From Globodera rostochiensis (taxonomy: Eukaryota; Nematoda; Chromadorea; Rhabditida; Heteroderidae), in the NCBI GenBank assembly GCA_018350325.1, contig JAEVLN010000015.1, positions 650,736 through 714,735 of the forward strand: a stretch of 64,000 bases of DNA, written 5' to 3'. The notes under the pieces were generated by a model. The model saw nothing but the letters and a program-made list of their open reading frames with translations. It had not been told where the DNA came from and made no database searches. Shown piece by piece: positions 41,801-57,337 of this stretch (within the stretch, counting starts at the first letter, position 1; each line of letters begins with the position of its first letter). The translations under genes were made by a program, and so were the position numbers.

Positions 41801-43489
41801 TGTTCATAATTTTGGTGCGCATCCGTTGGTGTGCCTACAATAAAAGGGTCAATAAAAGTGTCATCGATGCCAAGGTTGGTCCCCTCGAGGTCCTCTTCTG
41901 CTGCTGCTGATCCGTTGTTTCTGATCAACCGATCATTCACTACTCACCTTTGGCACTTGGTCAAGTGCCATCCGATAGTATTTGATGGCCTTGCTGAAGT
42001 CCTTCTTTCGGAAGTGCAGGTTTCCAATGTTCACCTTCAGTCGGCCGGCATTCACGTACGATTTGTCCCTTTATTGAATGGAGGTAATTGTGAAAGGGGG
42101 GGGGGGAATAAGTGGCACTGTCACTTGATGATCGTGTAGTAAATCTGGAGCGCTTCTGATGGGATGTTGTTAGCTTGCTTCTGAACATCCAACAAGTTCA
42201 AGGAGGTCGCGGGTCAGAAAATTTTATTGAGATTGAGTTTTTTTGCCTTTGCCCCTCAGTGTTCTTCGCCATGTACGTGTCCAACCTGTTGAGCCAAACA
42301 CAGCAACACCGTCAGGGAAAGGTCCATGTTGGCGTCCCCGGGGCTTTGCGCTTTACGGAGAGCGTCTGCCGCGCGCCATTTGCGCGCCGCCTCTTTCGCC
42401 TTGTCCAAAGCCTTCAAATTTCGCATAAATCTTTTAAAAATCGTCCAATGTTCGGCCTGTAACCCATCTGAAATGAAATTTGGCTCTTACGGGGGGGGGG
42501 GGGGTTGACAGTTTTCGAATCGAATTTTCGGTTTGTTCGGTCTGAAACCGCGCAACCCTCTAGGGTTCACACATTGACCTTTTTGGCATCGCTTTCATCG
42601 CTGGCCAACACACTCTCCTTGACCAGCTTCATCGCCTGGTCCTCCAGCCTCTTCACTTTCGCTGCCTGTGCCTCCTCCTCGTCCGTCCCCTCCGGCGCCT
42701 CTGTCGCACCAATCACTCCCTCAAAAGTGCTCTCTGAATGTTGTGCCAAATTCTATGAGAATGTTTGCGCTTGGATGTGCCAACTTCTGCCAGCCGACGT
42801 GTAGCCAGCCCCACGAACGGCGGTCATTGGACGCGCGGCGGACTCTGCCGCGCCAGCGCCAGCGCGTGAAGCGGCGCCCGTCCGAGCGCGGGACAAAAGT
42901 GCCGGACGAAGGACGGTGGTTGGCCTTGCCACGCCAGTGGCCAACATCGTGCGTTTGGAGCCCATGGCAAACGGTGCGGGTGGCACAATGGCCGAAGCGG
43001 TTGGGGGACGTTGGCCAGAGGCTGTCTGAGGGGGGCGGTTGTTTGCCAGGGACTCCCCGCCGAACACTGACCGTACGACGGCCCCGACTGGAACGGACCA
43101 CCGCCTGCACAAACTCGCGATCGCCGTACCCGTCCTGCACAAAGCAAGAAGTGGCAATTTTGATCATGAGCCCCCAGGGGCTGACACTTTTCTTCAATCT
43201 CAACCAGTTCAGAACCAAGCTTGATAACAGACGCCGAATGCTCTCGATGGGGGACAATGGGACCATTAAGGAAAAGCTAAACATTTTGGACCTGTCCCCC
43301 AAATGTTAGGACGGCCTGGACCAGTCGGACTGGGGCATGGGGGGCCCGGTGTGCACACTTTCCGTCCCTCCCCTCCCCCACCTCCAACAGATCGTAAGCA
43401 TGATCAAAGTCATTGAAGCCGGAATAGAGGTCATCACGTTGTTGGGGTTGGGAGGTGTGCAGTGTGTCGTCGTCCACGGCCTCACCCAT
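38894..43489 (-). CDS. Intraflagellar transport protein IFT88 (OSM-5), TPR protein
   Basis: The start ATG at 43489 opens MGEAVDDDTLHTSQ, then the IFT88 signature DDLYSGFNDFDHAYDLLE. AARPMTAVRGAGYTSAG follows at about 42800. TPR exons carry KIMNNIGVTLVKLGKYEDAL, GYAWCVQSIRHSVYASLA, ATQYCEQALSLDRYNANAL, VFNSGLVYKALNELEEAK, YEQQGNNAQAIELYTQAS, RWLGNYYLYAQFAEKAVSYF and HLLMASCQRRAGNFQRAVEL. The C-terminal exon ends in an acidic tail GGELLPD, like the family's ELGDDLLPE. That tail is one base out of frame with the codons before it (see findings). IFT88 is a core IFT-B subunit needed to build sensory cilia. Introns hold a MITE (39487-39583), G runs and short repeats. Confidence 0.9.
39487..39583. 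mobile_element. Short TA-flanked MITE, copy 1
   Basis: A 97-bp element in an IFT88 intron, flanked by TA. Its left end is GTGATGCGCGAGAC; the reverse complement of its right end is GCGCTGCACGAGAGTCTC. The interior repeats CTCGAGAC and TCTCGAG. The ends and interior match 63823-63910. TA duplication and short inverted ends fit a Tc1/mariner-type non-autonomous element. Confidence 0.7.
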
Positions 43490-43825
43490 TTTGCACACAA
43501 TAAATTCCACTGGAAAATGCCGTGCCTTCTTTTTGTTGGTTGTTGCCCGGCAACCATTTGTCCCCCCCCCCGTCCAGCCAGAGCCCAGTGAATTATCAAA
43601 GTTCCGGAACTGCTGGGACCCCAAAACCAAGCTGAACTCGTAGGTCCCCAAAAGCCTTGTTGGCCAAAGCAATTGGCGGGACAAAGTGTGTACGCTTTAT
43701 TTACGTAATGGAATAACGATCATAATGTGATGCATTTGTATGAGTACATACAGACAGACACTAAACTGATTAACATACAACATCCGCTTCATTTTCCTAA
43801 CAACTAATATATAATGATGATTCAT

Positions 43826-45131
43826 TCACTTCTTCTTATCAACCCAATAGCCTTTTGCATCGCGCGTGCCGCGCTCTATGGAAGCCTCGAGCATTTTGTC
43901 CTGAAGCTGCTCCATCATGCCGAGACGGAGGTGAGTGACACCGTTTGGGTCATAACTGAAAAACAGCCGGAAATAAACTGTGAAAGTTTTACGATTGTTT
44001 TAAAAGAAAATGACGGACTAATTAATAAGGATTACTTACAGAATCGTTGGCAATTTCCAGTATTTGTCGCGCACTCGCGCCCAATCCCACGGCGGTGTTG
44101 AAGTGCCTGTTTTTGAAATGGAAAAGTTTGCCCGTTTTGGACCACGCCCAAGGAGTCGACCAAGCCGAGTATGACATACAATTGGCCAAAGGGGGGGGGA
44201 GGGTGGGTCAAAGTTAATTCACCGTACGTACACATCTCCCCCAATTTTTTTTCTCCCAAAAGTTAGCAGTTCGTTAACGTTTGACAATTTTATTTTTTTA
44301 CAAATATCCCCCCACCCCCCCCCCCCCTCCTGTTCAGTTGCTTTCTTTTGTCTGACCGAAATCAAATTGGGGGGAAGGGGGGCGACCCCTTGGGCGTGCA
44401 TTGCCCGGGGACACACTCACTTCTGTCCAACCAAAGTTCGATTCGGCCCATGCTGACGTAAGCAATGCCAAACACCAGAAGGGTCGACATTACCATCAGA
44501 CCGAGAATGGCCCACAATTCTTTGTGGTGGATGGTGTTGTACTTGAAGAATCTGAAGAAGAACAACCAAATTTTTTGCTATTCGTTTTTGTTTAATTTAA
44601 TTTTATCAAATAAATCATTCTCTTCGCGCTTCACCTGAAGAAAGTCTGGCCAATTTTGTATTTGTTGACCGACTTCGAATAGCGTGTGTCATTTGAGTAG
44701 TCACGCTCATCTGAAATTATAATTATGAGCAGACAAAACAACAAAAACGGCAGTTTGCCGCACAAAATTCGAAATTGTTACTTTTTCAAAAACTTGGCCT
44801 AACAAAAAAATTTGTTATTGTTCAAAAGTCAATAATGGTTGTACAAGACCGCGTTTTAAGGACCGGTATCATCTGTGTATTTGGTAAAAATTAACAAGTT
44901 AAGCCCAAAATTGTCCTTAAAAATCTGAACCAAAGCAGTCAAAAGTCAAGAATGCGCAAATAACATACACTTCCAATGGCCAATTCCGTCCCCGGGTGGC
45001 GGCAATTGGATCTTCGCTGGCGCCGGTCTCTCCTTTTTAATCGCAAAAGTACGAATGGCCTGGAAGCGAAAGAGGAGAAAGTCGTTGGAAAACTGACGAA
45101 GCGGTGAGCCAAGCGTTGAGAGCACAACCAT
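43826..45131 (-). CDS. Putative small mitochondrial single-pass membrane protein (NDUFA4-like?)
   Basis: Five exons are visible on the minus strand. The first (45131 to about 44973) encodes MVVLSTLGSPLRQFS...FQAIRTFAIKKERPAP, which looks like a mitochondrial presequence. Then come DYSNDTRYSKSVNKYKIG, FFKYNTIHHKELWAILGLMV with one membrane span ending VSMGRIELWLDR, STPPWDWARVRDKYWKL, and YDPNGVTHLRLGMMEQLQ to a Lys-rich end at 43826. The order His-rich lead, one span, then [W]DR...PW resembles NDUFA4, a cytochrome c oxidase accessory subunit, but the match is weak and the protein longer. It lies 335 bp upstream of IFT88 on the same strand. Confidence 0.6.
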
Positions 45132-45889
45132 TTCAGCAAAGTTGATTATTTTCTAATAGAAATTCTGCCCTAAAATGTGAGTTTTAAATTGTGTATATTT
45201 CGAAATTCAATGCGTTGAGGGAACAAAAAGGAAGGAAATTAGTTATAGACCAGACAAAAGGAAGGCAAAGTCTGTTCAAAGAACTCCTCAGAGCTAACAA
45301 AATGAAAATGAAAAGAGAAAAGGCCAACAGACACAGACAGCTGCCTGCGTTTTGTCTGCGAGGGCCACCATCATCAGAGGAGAAGGAAAAAGGAGCAACA
45401 AAACTGGGGCCGGCCGGCCGTGTTTTGTGTCTTGTGCCTGCTGGACGCGGTCGGGTCAACCAAAAGCGACCAGACTCTAGATTCTAAAAGCTCTAAAATC
45501 TTTACTCTAGAACTAGTCTAGAGCGCCATAACTCCGATTTTGGGTATTTACATTTTTCTGAACGCCATAAAAACCGCTTTATCCATTTGTAAATAAAAAC
45601 TACGCATTTTATGCTGAAGATATTATAAAAATGCCTGGTTTGGTTTACTTCAAAAAAAATGCACTCTTAAACGCGTTTTAGGACTCAGTTATGGGGGACT
45701 CAATTTTGCGCTCATTTCATTTCATTTGTCATTCTGTTTAAAAAGAATTCGTTTTGATAAATTATAATCGTCTGAATGTAACGACTAAAGATCAACAAAA
45801 AAACGGTCGGCCGACCCGATAATTCCTAATTTTTCATTTTTACATAAAATCACGACACCGGCTGAAGAATTGAACATTTTTGGCGAAGA
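45132..45889. other. Divergent intergenic region
   Basis: This is 760 bp between the small mitochondrial gene (-) and V-ATPase d (+). It contains a TCTAGA-rich, nearly palindromic stretch at about 45475-45522 (CTCTAGAACTAGTCTAGAG). No coding exon was seen. Confidence 0.55.
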
Positions 45890-47495
45890 ATGGGTGAATT
45901 CTTTTTCAACATCGACCATGGCTACCTTGAGGCATTAATTCGTGGATTCAAATCCGGCCTATTGACCGGCACCGATTATTCCAATTTGGTTCAATGCGAG
46001 ACATTGGAAGGTTTGTTTTTTTTGCCCAAAATTGCTACGAATAACGGGCGTTTTGCGTTTCTTTCATCATTTTTCCTTTTTTGCGCTCTTTTGGAAATTT
46101 TGGTTCTATAAATTGATCATTTTTCCCCCATTTCAGACCTCAAATTGCACATTCAGTCGACTGACTACGGCAATTTTCTTGCCAATGAACCGGGCAACAT
46201 TACTGTTCAGGTCGCATTCCGCTTCCTTACTGATCAAAGATTCACTGCAAAATATACGTTTTTAGGTGATCGATGAGCGCCTGAAGGAGAAGCTGGTCAC
46301 GGAGTTCACCCATTTGCGCAACAATTCGTTGGAGCCTCTCGCGACATTCCTCGATTATATCACGTGAGCTTTTTCAAAATGCATTTGGTTGATCAACTAG
46401 CTGATGTTCTGTTTAAGCTACTCATACATGATTGACAACATCATTTTGCTGATCACCGGTACTCTCCATCAACGCCCAATCAACGAGTTGATCTCCAAAT
46501 GTCATCCGCTCGGCTCTTTCGAACAAATGGAGGCCATTCACATTGCGTCAAATCCGGCCGAACTGTACAACGCGGTTCTTGTCGACACGCCCCTCGGTTG
46601 GTCACCGGTTCAACGACTTTTTGAGTTTTAGTGACTTTTTGTTTTTGAGCCTCAACGATCAATTAAATATTTTATTAATAAATATCCAAAATTAACATTT
46701 GGTTTCTGTTTGAGCGCCTTACTTTGTGGATTGCATAAGTGAGCAGGACCTCGACGAGCTGAATGTGGAAATCATACGGAACACACTGTACAAGGCGTAC
46801 ATTGAGGACTTTTACAACCTTTGCAAGAAAATGGGCGGTAAAACTGCCGAAGTGATGTGCGAAATTTTGGCGGTAAGTTTTTTTTTGGGAAAAAATTGTT
46901 ACAATTTGGATGGATTTTTAAGTTTTTGGAAAGGTCCAACGGTGTCGGGAAAATTATTATGTTAAGGAATTCGTCTTGAAAAGGAAGAAGCAAAAATTGG
47001 TGTGGCTAGTTCATAAAGTTTAACCCCCCTTTTTAGTTCGAGGCTGATCGGCGTGCAATTATCATAACAATCAACAGTTTTGACACCGAGTTGAACAAAG
47101 AGGATCGCGCAAATTTATATCCTCGATGCGGTAAACTGTTCCCCGAAGGGCTGGCCGGGTTGGCCAAGGCGGACGATTACGATCAGGTGAAGCAAGTGTG
47201 CGAGTACTACTCGGACTACAAGCAGCTCTTCGAGAACAGCGGTCTGAATCCGGGTGAAAAGACGCTCGAGGACAAATTCTTTGAACACGAGGTGTGGAAG
47301 CTGTGTGGTGCATTCATTACTTTTGTTATTCAGGTGAAGCTCAATGTCCAGGCTTATCTTCACCAATTCCACTTCGGCGTTTTTTACGCGTTCATAAAGC
47401 TGAAGGAGCAGGAAATGCGAAATATCATTTGGATCGCTGAATGTATTGCGCAACGCCACCGGACCAAAATTGACAATTACATCCCTATTCTGTAA
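45890..47495 (+). CDS. V-type H+-ATPase subunit d (VHA-16 type)
   Basis: The protein starts [20 protein letters not shown], as all V-ATPase d subunits do. It continues through [58 protein letters not shown] and [16 protein letters not shown]. Then follow [35 protein letters not shown] and [21 protein letters not shown], to the C-terminal [15 protein letters not shown]...NYIPIL (stop 47493-47495). Length is about 350 residues, as expected. Subunit d is the central-stalk connector between V1 and the V0 ring that couples ATP hydrolysis to proton pumping in endomembranes. It is convergent with RPS15. Confidence 0.95.
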
Positions 47496-48120
47496 ATGCG
47501 AATGCTATTTCATTGATTATGCTTAAGAGAAAGTCCATTCAATCCCTTTAAAGTCGTTGTGATTTCTCATCTTCCAAAAATTGTTCGGTGTATCAGTCAG
47601 TGGCATTATCGGGGCTCGCAGATTGTCTGTCCATTATTTGTCCTCATTTTTGGAGAGGCAGAACAAATAAATTGCTTCGTTCCCCTCCAATCAAAAAGGG
47701 CTTTTGCTTTTGTTTCATTTGCCAAATCTGAGGGCCCTAATAAGGAAACATTTTCATTTAAGCTCCACATAATAACGCTTCAGAAATAAATAAACAAATA
47801 TTAAACCACTTCATCCTTTTTTGGCAGTTTTCAAAGTGATCGTGGAATGATAAATTGTGCGGAAAGTGACCTTTTTGTAGCCCATTCGTACAATAAAAAC
47901 CAGAAAATGGAGTTAAGCATTCTTGGGGTATAAGATAAACCCCTAAGTGATTACCCCACGTTAGCTACAGTAAATCAAATTCGATCCTCACCAAAGGGGA
48001 AAAAGAAAATTTTCTACACCTATTTCAATCGACCAACAACTTCCAACAAAATTTTATAATAATAACATAACAAGAGCGATGATCCTCAACAAATTGATGG
48101 GTCTCCAATCGCCTCTCCGT
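47496..48120. other. Convergent intergenic region
   Basis: This is 620 bp between the stops of V-ATPase d (+) and RPS15 (-). It has AATAAA-like signals near 47785-47795 and no recognisable gene. Confidence 0.6.
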
Positions 48121-48868
48121 TTACTTAAGCGGGATGAAACGTGAACTGTGCGTCGCACCAATTCCAGGACGTCCGTGCTTGACGGGCTTGTACGTGATGG
48201 AGAACTCGCCCAAGTAGTATCCAATCATCTCAGCGCGGATTTCGACCTCAAAATGTTGTTGTGTACCAACATTAAAAATAAACAATTTTTGAACCTGATT
48301 GTACGCCTTCCCGCTGTGGATGCCAACCACACAGCCGACCATCTCCGGCAGCACGATCATATCGCGCAAATGCGTCTTCACACATTCCGGCTTCATCAGC
48401 TCGGGAGTGTTGAGCTTTGCCTTACGCAGACGGACAAGCAACGACTTGTGCTTTCGGTTCAGCCCGCGGTTCAACTTTCGGCGTTGTCGACAAGGAAGCA
48501 TTTGGTTGAATTGCTTACTGAAAGTGTAAGCCTGATGTTTTCACATGGATTAAGGATAATAGGGCTGGTCCCCTCCTACGAAAGGAATGCAAATTGAGGA
48601 CAAAACTGATTTTGGAAAATCTAATTTTATAAAAATCATTTAATTTGTATATGAGGTTCGAATTTGGTCTAAAACAAGGTCTTATTCAGATTGTTTTGTA
48701 TAACCTTTTGCAAAAAAAAACCGGATTGTCTCAACGGTATTTCAATGAATGATTGTATCAAATAACTTACTCGTTCATTTCCAAAAGTTGTTCCAAGTCG
48801 ACTCCACGGTAAACAAATTTACGGAAAGTGCGTTTCTTCTTTTGTTCTTGAGCAACGGCGTCGGCCAT
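48121..48868 (-). CDS. 40S ribosomal protein S15 (uS19)
   Basis: Exon 1 (from ATG 48868) encodes [18 protein letters not shown] and [12 protein letters not shown]. The next exons carry [40 protein letters not shown] and [11 protein letters not shown], and the C-terminal [19 protein letters not shown] then [12 protein letters not shown]. This is the entire uS19 fold, about 147 residues. It is a component of the small ribosomal subunit head. At least two introns are present; the one after GKAYNQV carries an open frame that is not part of the product. Confidence 0.95.
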
Positions 48869-49457
48869 TTTTTTCTCTTGTCGTTATTTGTGCAATAAAA
48901 CAATCTTCTAAATAATCAAAACGGTTAACAAAATCAGAGATTGCAGCAGGTTTCCGAAACATGAAAGCCAGAACCGAAACCGGCATTTTCTCGACTCGAT
49001 ACGCGACACGAAAATGTTCAAATGCTAAACGACTTTGGGTGAGGAAAAGCAACAGCATGAATAATAAGGCTAATGTTTCAGAATGCAGCTTTTCCAGGCA
49101 AACTTACAACATTTAGAACGGCGGCATGAATTTTGTTATCCATTTTCTTGACAAAACACTTTTCATTCAAATGTTCAAAAAAATTAATTATTGACACGAT
49201 TTACCTTTATACCTCTTCAAATTCAAATATCTACACGTGCGTTGAGAAAAAGAAGTAAAAGAAACAAAAAAATGTAAGACCACAATTCTCATTTTATGGC
49301 CCAAAATCACAAAAATTTGAGTGAAGTTGCGCAATTATGGCCAAAAATCGATGTACTGGACCCAATAAATGGCGGTAGCAACCCCACCCTCATTCGTAAT
49401 TTTATAATGGCTCAAACACGTAATTATAGCATTTTATTTTTGGGTTTAGAAATTAAA
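48869..49457. other. Divergent intergenic region
   Basis: This is 590 bp between RPS15 (-) and the SAP30-like gene (+). It is AT-rich. The right end has a pyrimidine-rich acceptor TTTTTGGGTTTAG before the next start. No other gene was seen. Confidence 0.55.
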
Positions 49458-50622
49458 ATGAGCGAAAGCGCGAAATGCGTAATTGTCACCAAATTGGTCG
49501 ATGGGACGACCTTCGAAGTATGCAACAGATTGGCCTATATTCCTTTGAATAAGTGGCACGTCCAAGTTGCGAAACGCAAAAATTATCCCTTTTATATATA
49601 CGAAAATGTAAGCTTTTTTTCCCCGAATAACACCGATTTGTTTAATTATTGTTTTTCTTTAAGAGACGTGAAAATGGAATGATTTGTCAAACGCATCAGA
49701 AATTTATTATGAACGCGCCAAAGTTCAATGAACAGACTTACAGGCTAAACATTGCGAACCATCAGGTGGACGAACGCAAGGACATGCAAGAATTTGTGGA
49801 CGCATTTTTGCGTGCAAGCGAAGACGAAAAAACTGAGGCGAATGAGACGCTGCGTGAGAAGGCCTTTGACCAACTCTTTTCGGCTCAGTTCGAAAATCTC
49901 TACGACCGCTACCAGAACTATCAAGTGCAGAAGATTATTTGATTGTTTGAATTATTTTATTTTGTTTTCAGAACAGATACGAACACTCCTCAACTGATTG
50001 CGATGAAAATTGGTCAAACTTGTGGAATGGTCATCAAAAAACTGTTAAGGCAAGTTTAAAAAAAGGGGGGTGATTTTTGTGAAATGAAAATCCAAATTTC
50101 AGGTAGAATTTGACAAACTTTCTGCCACTGCTCTCCGTCGTTATAAGAAATTCTTCAATTTGCCAAATCGGTCCGGTGCTAGCTCAAAGGCACAGGTACG
50201 CGCACCCGGTATGGAGGGTCCCTAGAAACCCGCTAAATAATGATTTCCTATTATGAAGTCGACACACTACTGGTCGGACTATTGTATATTTCCCATGTTA
50301 ATTTTGTTTTTTGTTTCAGCTTCTCGAGGGGATTAATGAACATTTTGAAGGTAATAAATACTTTGGTTTGTGCACCCCTCCACGAATCTGACCCTTTTTC
50401 GTCCGATTCCGAAACCTGAATTTGAACAAAATGTCGAAAACTGATTTAAAAAAACTGATCGCAAGCAACCTGCATTTTTTTAAAGATACAAATCGAAGTA
50501 TTACGCATTTAGATTCGATTCCCGTGGACCCGACTGAGACTGCTGCTCAATTTCTTTACACCATTTATAAAAAGCGCAATAAACTCGACTACCCGAATTG
50601 CGTGGGCGATTTTGGTGAATAG
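49458..50622 (+). CDS. SAP30-like Sin3/HDAC corepressor subunit
   Basis: The start ATG at 49458 follows an acceptor. The N-terminal exon supplies CVIVTKLVDGTTFEVC and the next one ENGMICQTHQKF, giving the C...C...CxxH pattern of the SAP30 zinc module. After a spacer of about 100 residues comes the Sin3-binding domain: VEFDKLSATALRRYKKFFNL, PNRSGASSKAQLLEGINEHF. A last exon (about 50485-50622) gives HLDSIPVDPTETAAQFLYTI and YKKRNKLDY, aligning with the family end (SIPV...FIYS...KNKSD). SAP30 bridges Sin3, HDAC1/2 and DNA or phosphoinositides. The final acceptor (TTTTTTTAAAG at 50484) is inferred from frame and homology. A conserved-looking 22-codon frame follows at 50731-50799. Confidence 0.75.
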
Positions 50623-50956
50623 CAATGTAAATAAGTGAGTGAGATATTGAGTGAATCTTAAATTTTATATTAATCAAAAACTTGTTTTTGAATAATTGAC
50701 ACATAACACGCTTCCCACTTTCTTTTAGATTTTTAATGGCCCGAAGGGAGAAGGCATCGTATTTACCTCACGCAGAGACAATCAATTGAAGAAATGAATA
50801 TTTTTTTTATAAATAATCTTTGTATTTCCTGTCAATAAATGATTTTTTTTTTGCGAAAGATACGATAATATCGGTTAATTTTTCCAAATACCGTTCATTT
50901 AAAATCAATCTTTCTATGTTTTCTTTAAGAATTGTGTCAAAGTTTGAGGAATTGTG

Positions 50957-51795
50957 ATGTCGTGGATTCTTGATTGGTTTTCCGGTGTGCTCAATTATTT
51001 GGGCCTGACAAAGAAAAGCGGCAAGTTGGTATGTTTTGATCAATTTTGGCCAACAAGTAAATGTAGTTGGGTGGTGGGAGTAGCTGAACAGTTTTGGCAA
51101 TGCCCAAAACCAAAAGTTGGCATTGCGCAACTTGCAGGTCTTTCTTGGACTTGACAATGCCGGGAAGACCACGCTCCTCCACATGCTCAAGGACGACCGA
51201 ATTGCTCAGCACGTGCCCACTCTCCATCCGACCTCTGAAGAACTTTCGCTTGGCGGCATTCGCTTCACAACGTTCGATTTGGGCGGTCACGTGCAGGCCC
51301 GACGCGTGTGGAAGAGTTATTTTCCCGCATTGGACGCCATCGTTTTTCTGGTAGACGCAGCCGACCTTGAACGCATTCAGGAGGCACGGGAGGAATTGTG
51401 GAGCCTTATGCAAGACGAACAGGTCCACCCTTTCAATGCTTTTTAGTCATGTCTTACTATATATGCGTGTGCAGGTTGCCAATGCGCCATTGCTTATCCT
51501 CGGCAACAAAATTGACAAACAGACTGCGCTTGGAGAGGACCAGCTCAAATATTATTTGGGAGTTCAGCAATATTGCACCGGTGTGTTTGTTATTTGAAAG
51601 ATTGCGGGGGTAGAGGGGGTGACATGAAGACGTGAATGGATGGGTTCACTTGAAAATGACTCTTTTTGTTCAGGTAAAGGGCAAGTGTCAAGAGCCGACC
51701 TGACAACTCGACCGTTGGAGATGTTCATGTGTTCGGTGTTACGGCGTCAGGGCTATGGTGAAGGCTTTCGCTGGCTGGCCCAGTATCTGGATTGA
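50957..51795 (+). CDS. Small GTPase SAR1 (COPII assembly)
   Basis: The gene starts [17 protein letters not shown], the amphipathic membrane helix of SAR1. The G1 motif is [14 protein letters not shown]. Next come [20 protein letters not shown], the G3 motif [12 protein letters not shown] and [17 protein letters not shown], the G4 motif [11 protein letters not shown] and a C-terminus [14 protein letters not shown]. Length is about 193 residues. SAR1-GTP recruits Sec23/24 to ER exit sites. Four introns are seen, one splitting the loop after CTGKGQ. It lies 335 bp downstream of the SAP30-like stop on the same strand. Confidence 0.96.
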
Positions 51796-52924
51796 TTGAA
51801 TTGTTGTTGACCATTGCTGTAAAGGATCGCTAAGACGGCTGGATTTCTGCCAGATAAATTCACATTACATTTGTGTACATCATTTGTACCCGAGATATAG
51901 CCACACACCTCTGATTTCTAATCAAAATTTTACGTTATTGAAAAGGTGGCTTTGTCTTTAACAATCATAAATTTTCAAAACTATAATCTGTATTTGTCCA
52001 TCGCTGTGAACTCAAAAGTTACTTGAAAAAAAAACTATTCTCTTTTCTTCGGCGGGGATGCATTCCCTCCTCTCCATTTGGAAGCGTTGGGGTCATATGC
52101 ATTGTACGGAGTCCGAAAGCCGTAGTTTTAGACATGCTTTACAGAAAACGAATTTGTTCGGAAATGCCAAGACTCGCAGCTTAAAACAAAGCGTATTCCG
52201 ATGGAATATGTACGACATTTCGAATTTACACATTTTCTCTATTTGAATTTATCATTTGTTTGGCTTGCTGGCAGGTTTATGTGTGGCAATTTGTTCGGCC
52301 AAATCTGCTTGCTCCCCTTCGGAGGCCGCCATTTCAGTCAGACCCAAGCAATTGCGGGCAGCCGAATAACCCTCGCTGGTTGATCAGCATTCGATTGGCT
52401 TGGCTTCCATCTCTTGTGGCTAATGGATGACGAATCAATTCACTGAAATAAGAGCATTTGCATGGAGGGGATTCGAACCCGCAACCTTTTTTTTTTGTTG
52501 ACAAGCATACAGACCACTAGGCCAAAAATTTAAAAATTTTTCGAATTGGAGCCCCACAGAATCGGGCGGCCGCCGCTGTGTTGAGTAAAATGTTTCTGCT
52601 TTTAGCGCAACCCCTTTTAAAATGACGCGTCGTCGTCAGGCTACGTGTTGCAGGAGACGTCGTCCGAAACGGCGGGACCGAAACGTCCGCCAATTTCCAT
52701 TAATAAGCGCAACACAAAAACAAAAAAATTTTTTGGCAACGTGTGTTAAAACAAAATAAAACTATTTTTGTTTCAACTTTAAGACATAAAAATGTTTGTT
52801 TAATGTCAGCTGTAAAGTGTGACCGTTTTGTTTTTTTTTGTCAGAGAATAAATACATTTTTTGTTCATTTCCTCAACAACATTTTATTCTGCACGTCCAC
52901 GCGTACATATGAAAGGCATGCACA
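51796..52924. other. Intergenic region, no protein gene seen
   Basis: This is 1.1 kb between SAR1 and SLC30A5. It contains the tRNA-like element at 52461-52525. The rest is AT-rich with short open frames of no recognisable family. Confidence 0.55.
52461..52525 (-). other. tRNA-like sequence with A and B boxes (pseudo-tRNA or SINE head)
   Basis: On the minus strand TGGCCTAGTGGTCTG (A box) is followed about 40 bases later by GGGTTCGAATCCC (B box), the internal RNA polymerase III promoter of tRNA genes. The acceptor stem does not pair and the T stem is imperfect. A run of ten A lies between the boxes, so this is not a functional tRNA. It may be a tRNA pseudogene or the head of a SINE. Confidence 0.45.
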
Positions 52925-56894
<3,970 letters not shown>

Positions 56895-57337
56895 TCCCGC
56901 TCTTTCGATGCTAACTTTGTCCCCTTTTTGTTGTACATTTATTGGGTGGGTTGTTCTTCGAAGTCTGTTGTCTGTTGGGGGTTGATGCTGAAATGTGATA
57001 AAATTCCGAGAAATTTTTAACAGAGTTTAAGGGGGGAGGGGGAGGGATGCAACACAAACTCAGCGTAAACCGACCGTTTATAGTTTTGTTATTGCATTTC
57101 ATGTTAAATGTTGTTGAGTTTGCCACTCTTTTGATAAAACAGCATAATTATATTACCTAAATTAACCATTAAACACACCGCCGTCCATCCATACATTTAC
57201 ACTATTTATTGCCTTTGTTTGGACATGGAGCCGTCATTATCGCTCTATTAACATGTTTTACAACAATTCCAATTTGTCTGTTTGAGGGAGAGGAAATGCA
57301 TATTCGCTTCAATTGGTGTTTGTTTGAAGGCGGCAAA
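56895..57337. other. Intergenic region
   Basis: 440 bp between ZnT5 and EXOC8, both on the + strand. An in-frame ATG at 57296 would extend EXOC8 by 14 residues. No other feature was seen. Confidence 0.5.

Noticed and set aside
42721..43302. 193-residue minus-strand frame over the IFT88 N-terminal exons
   Set aside because: A neighbouring frame gives the family motif AARPMTAVRGAGYTS and joins the downstream TPR exons, so this frame is a shadow.
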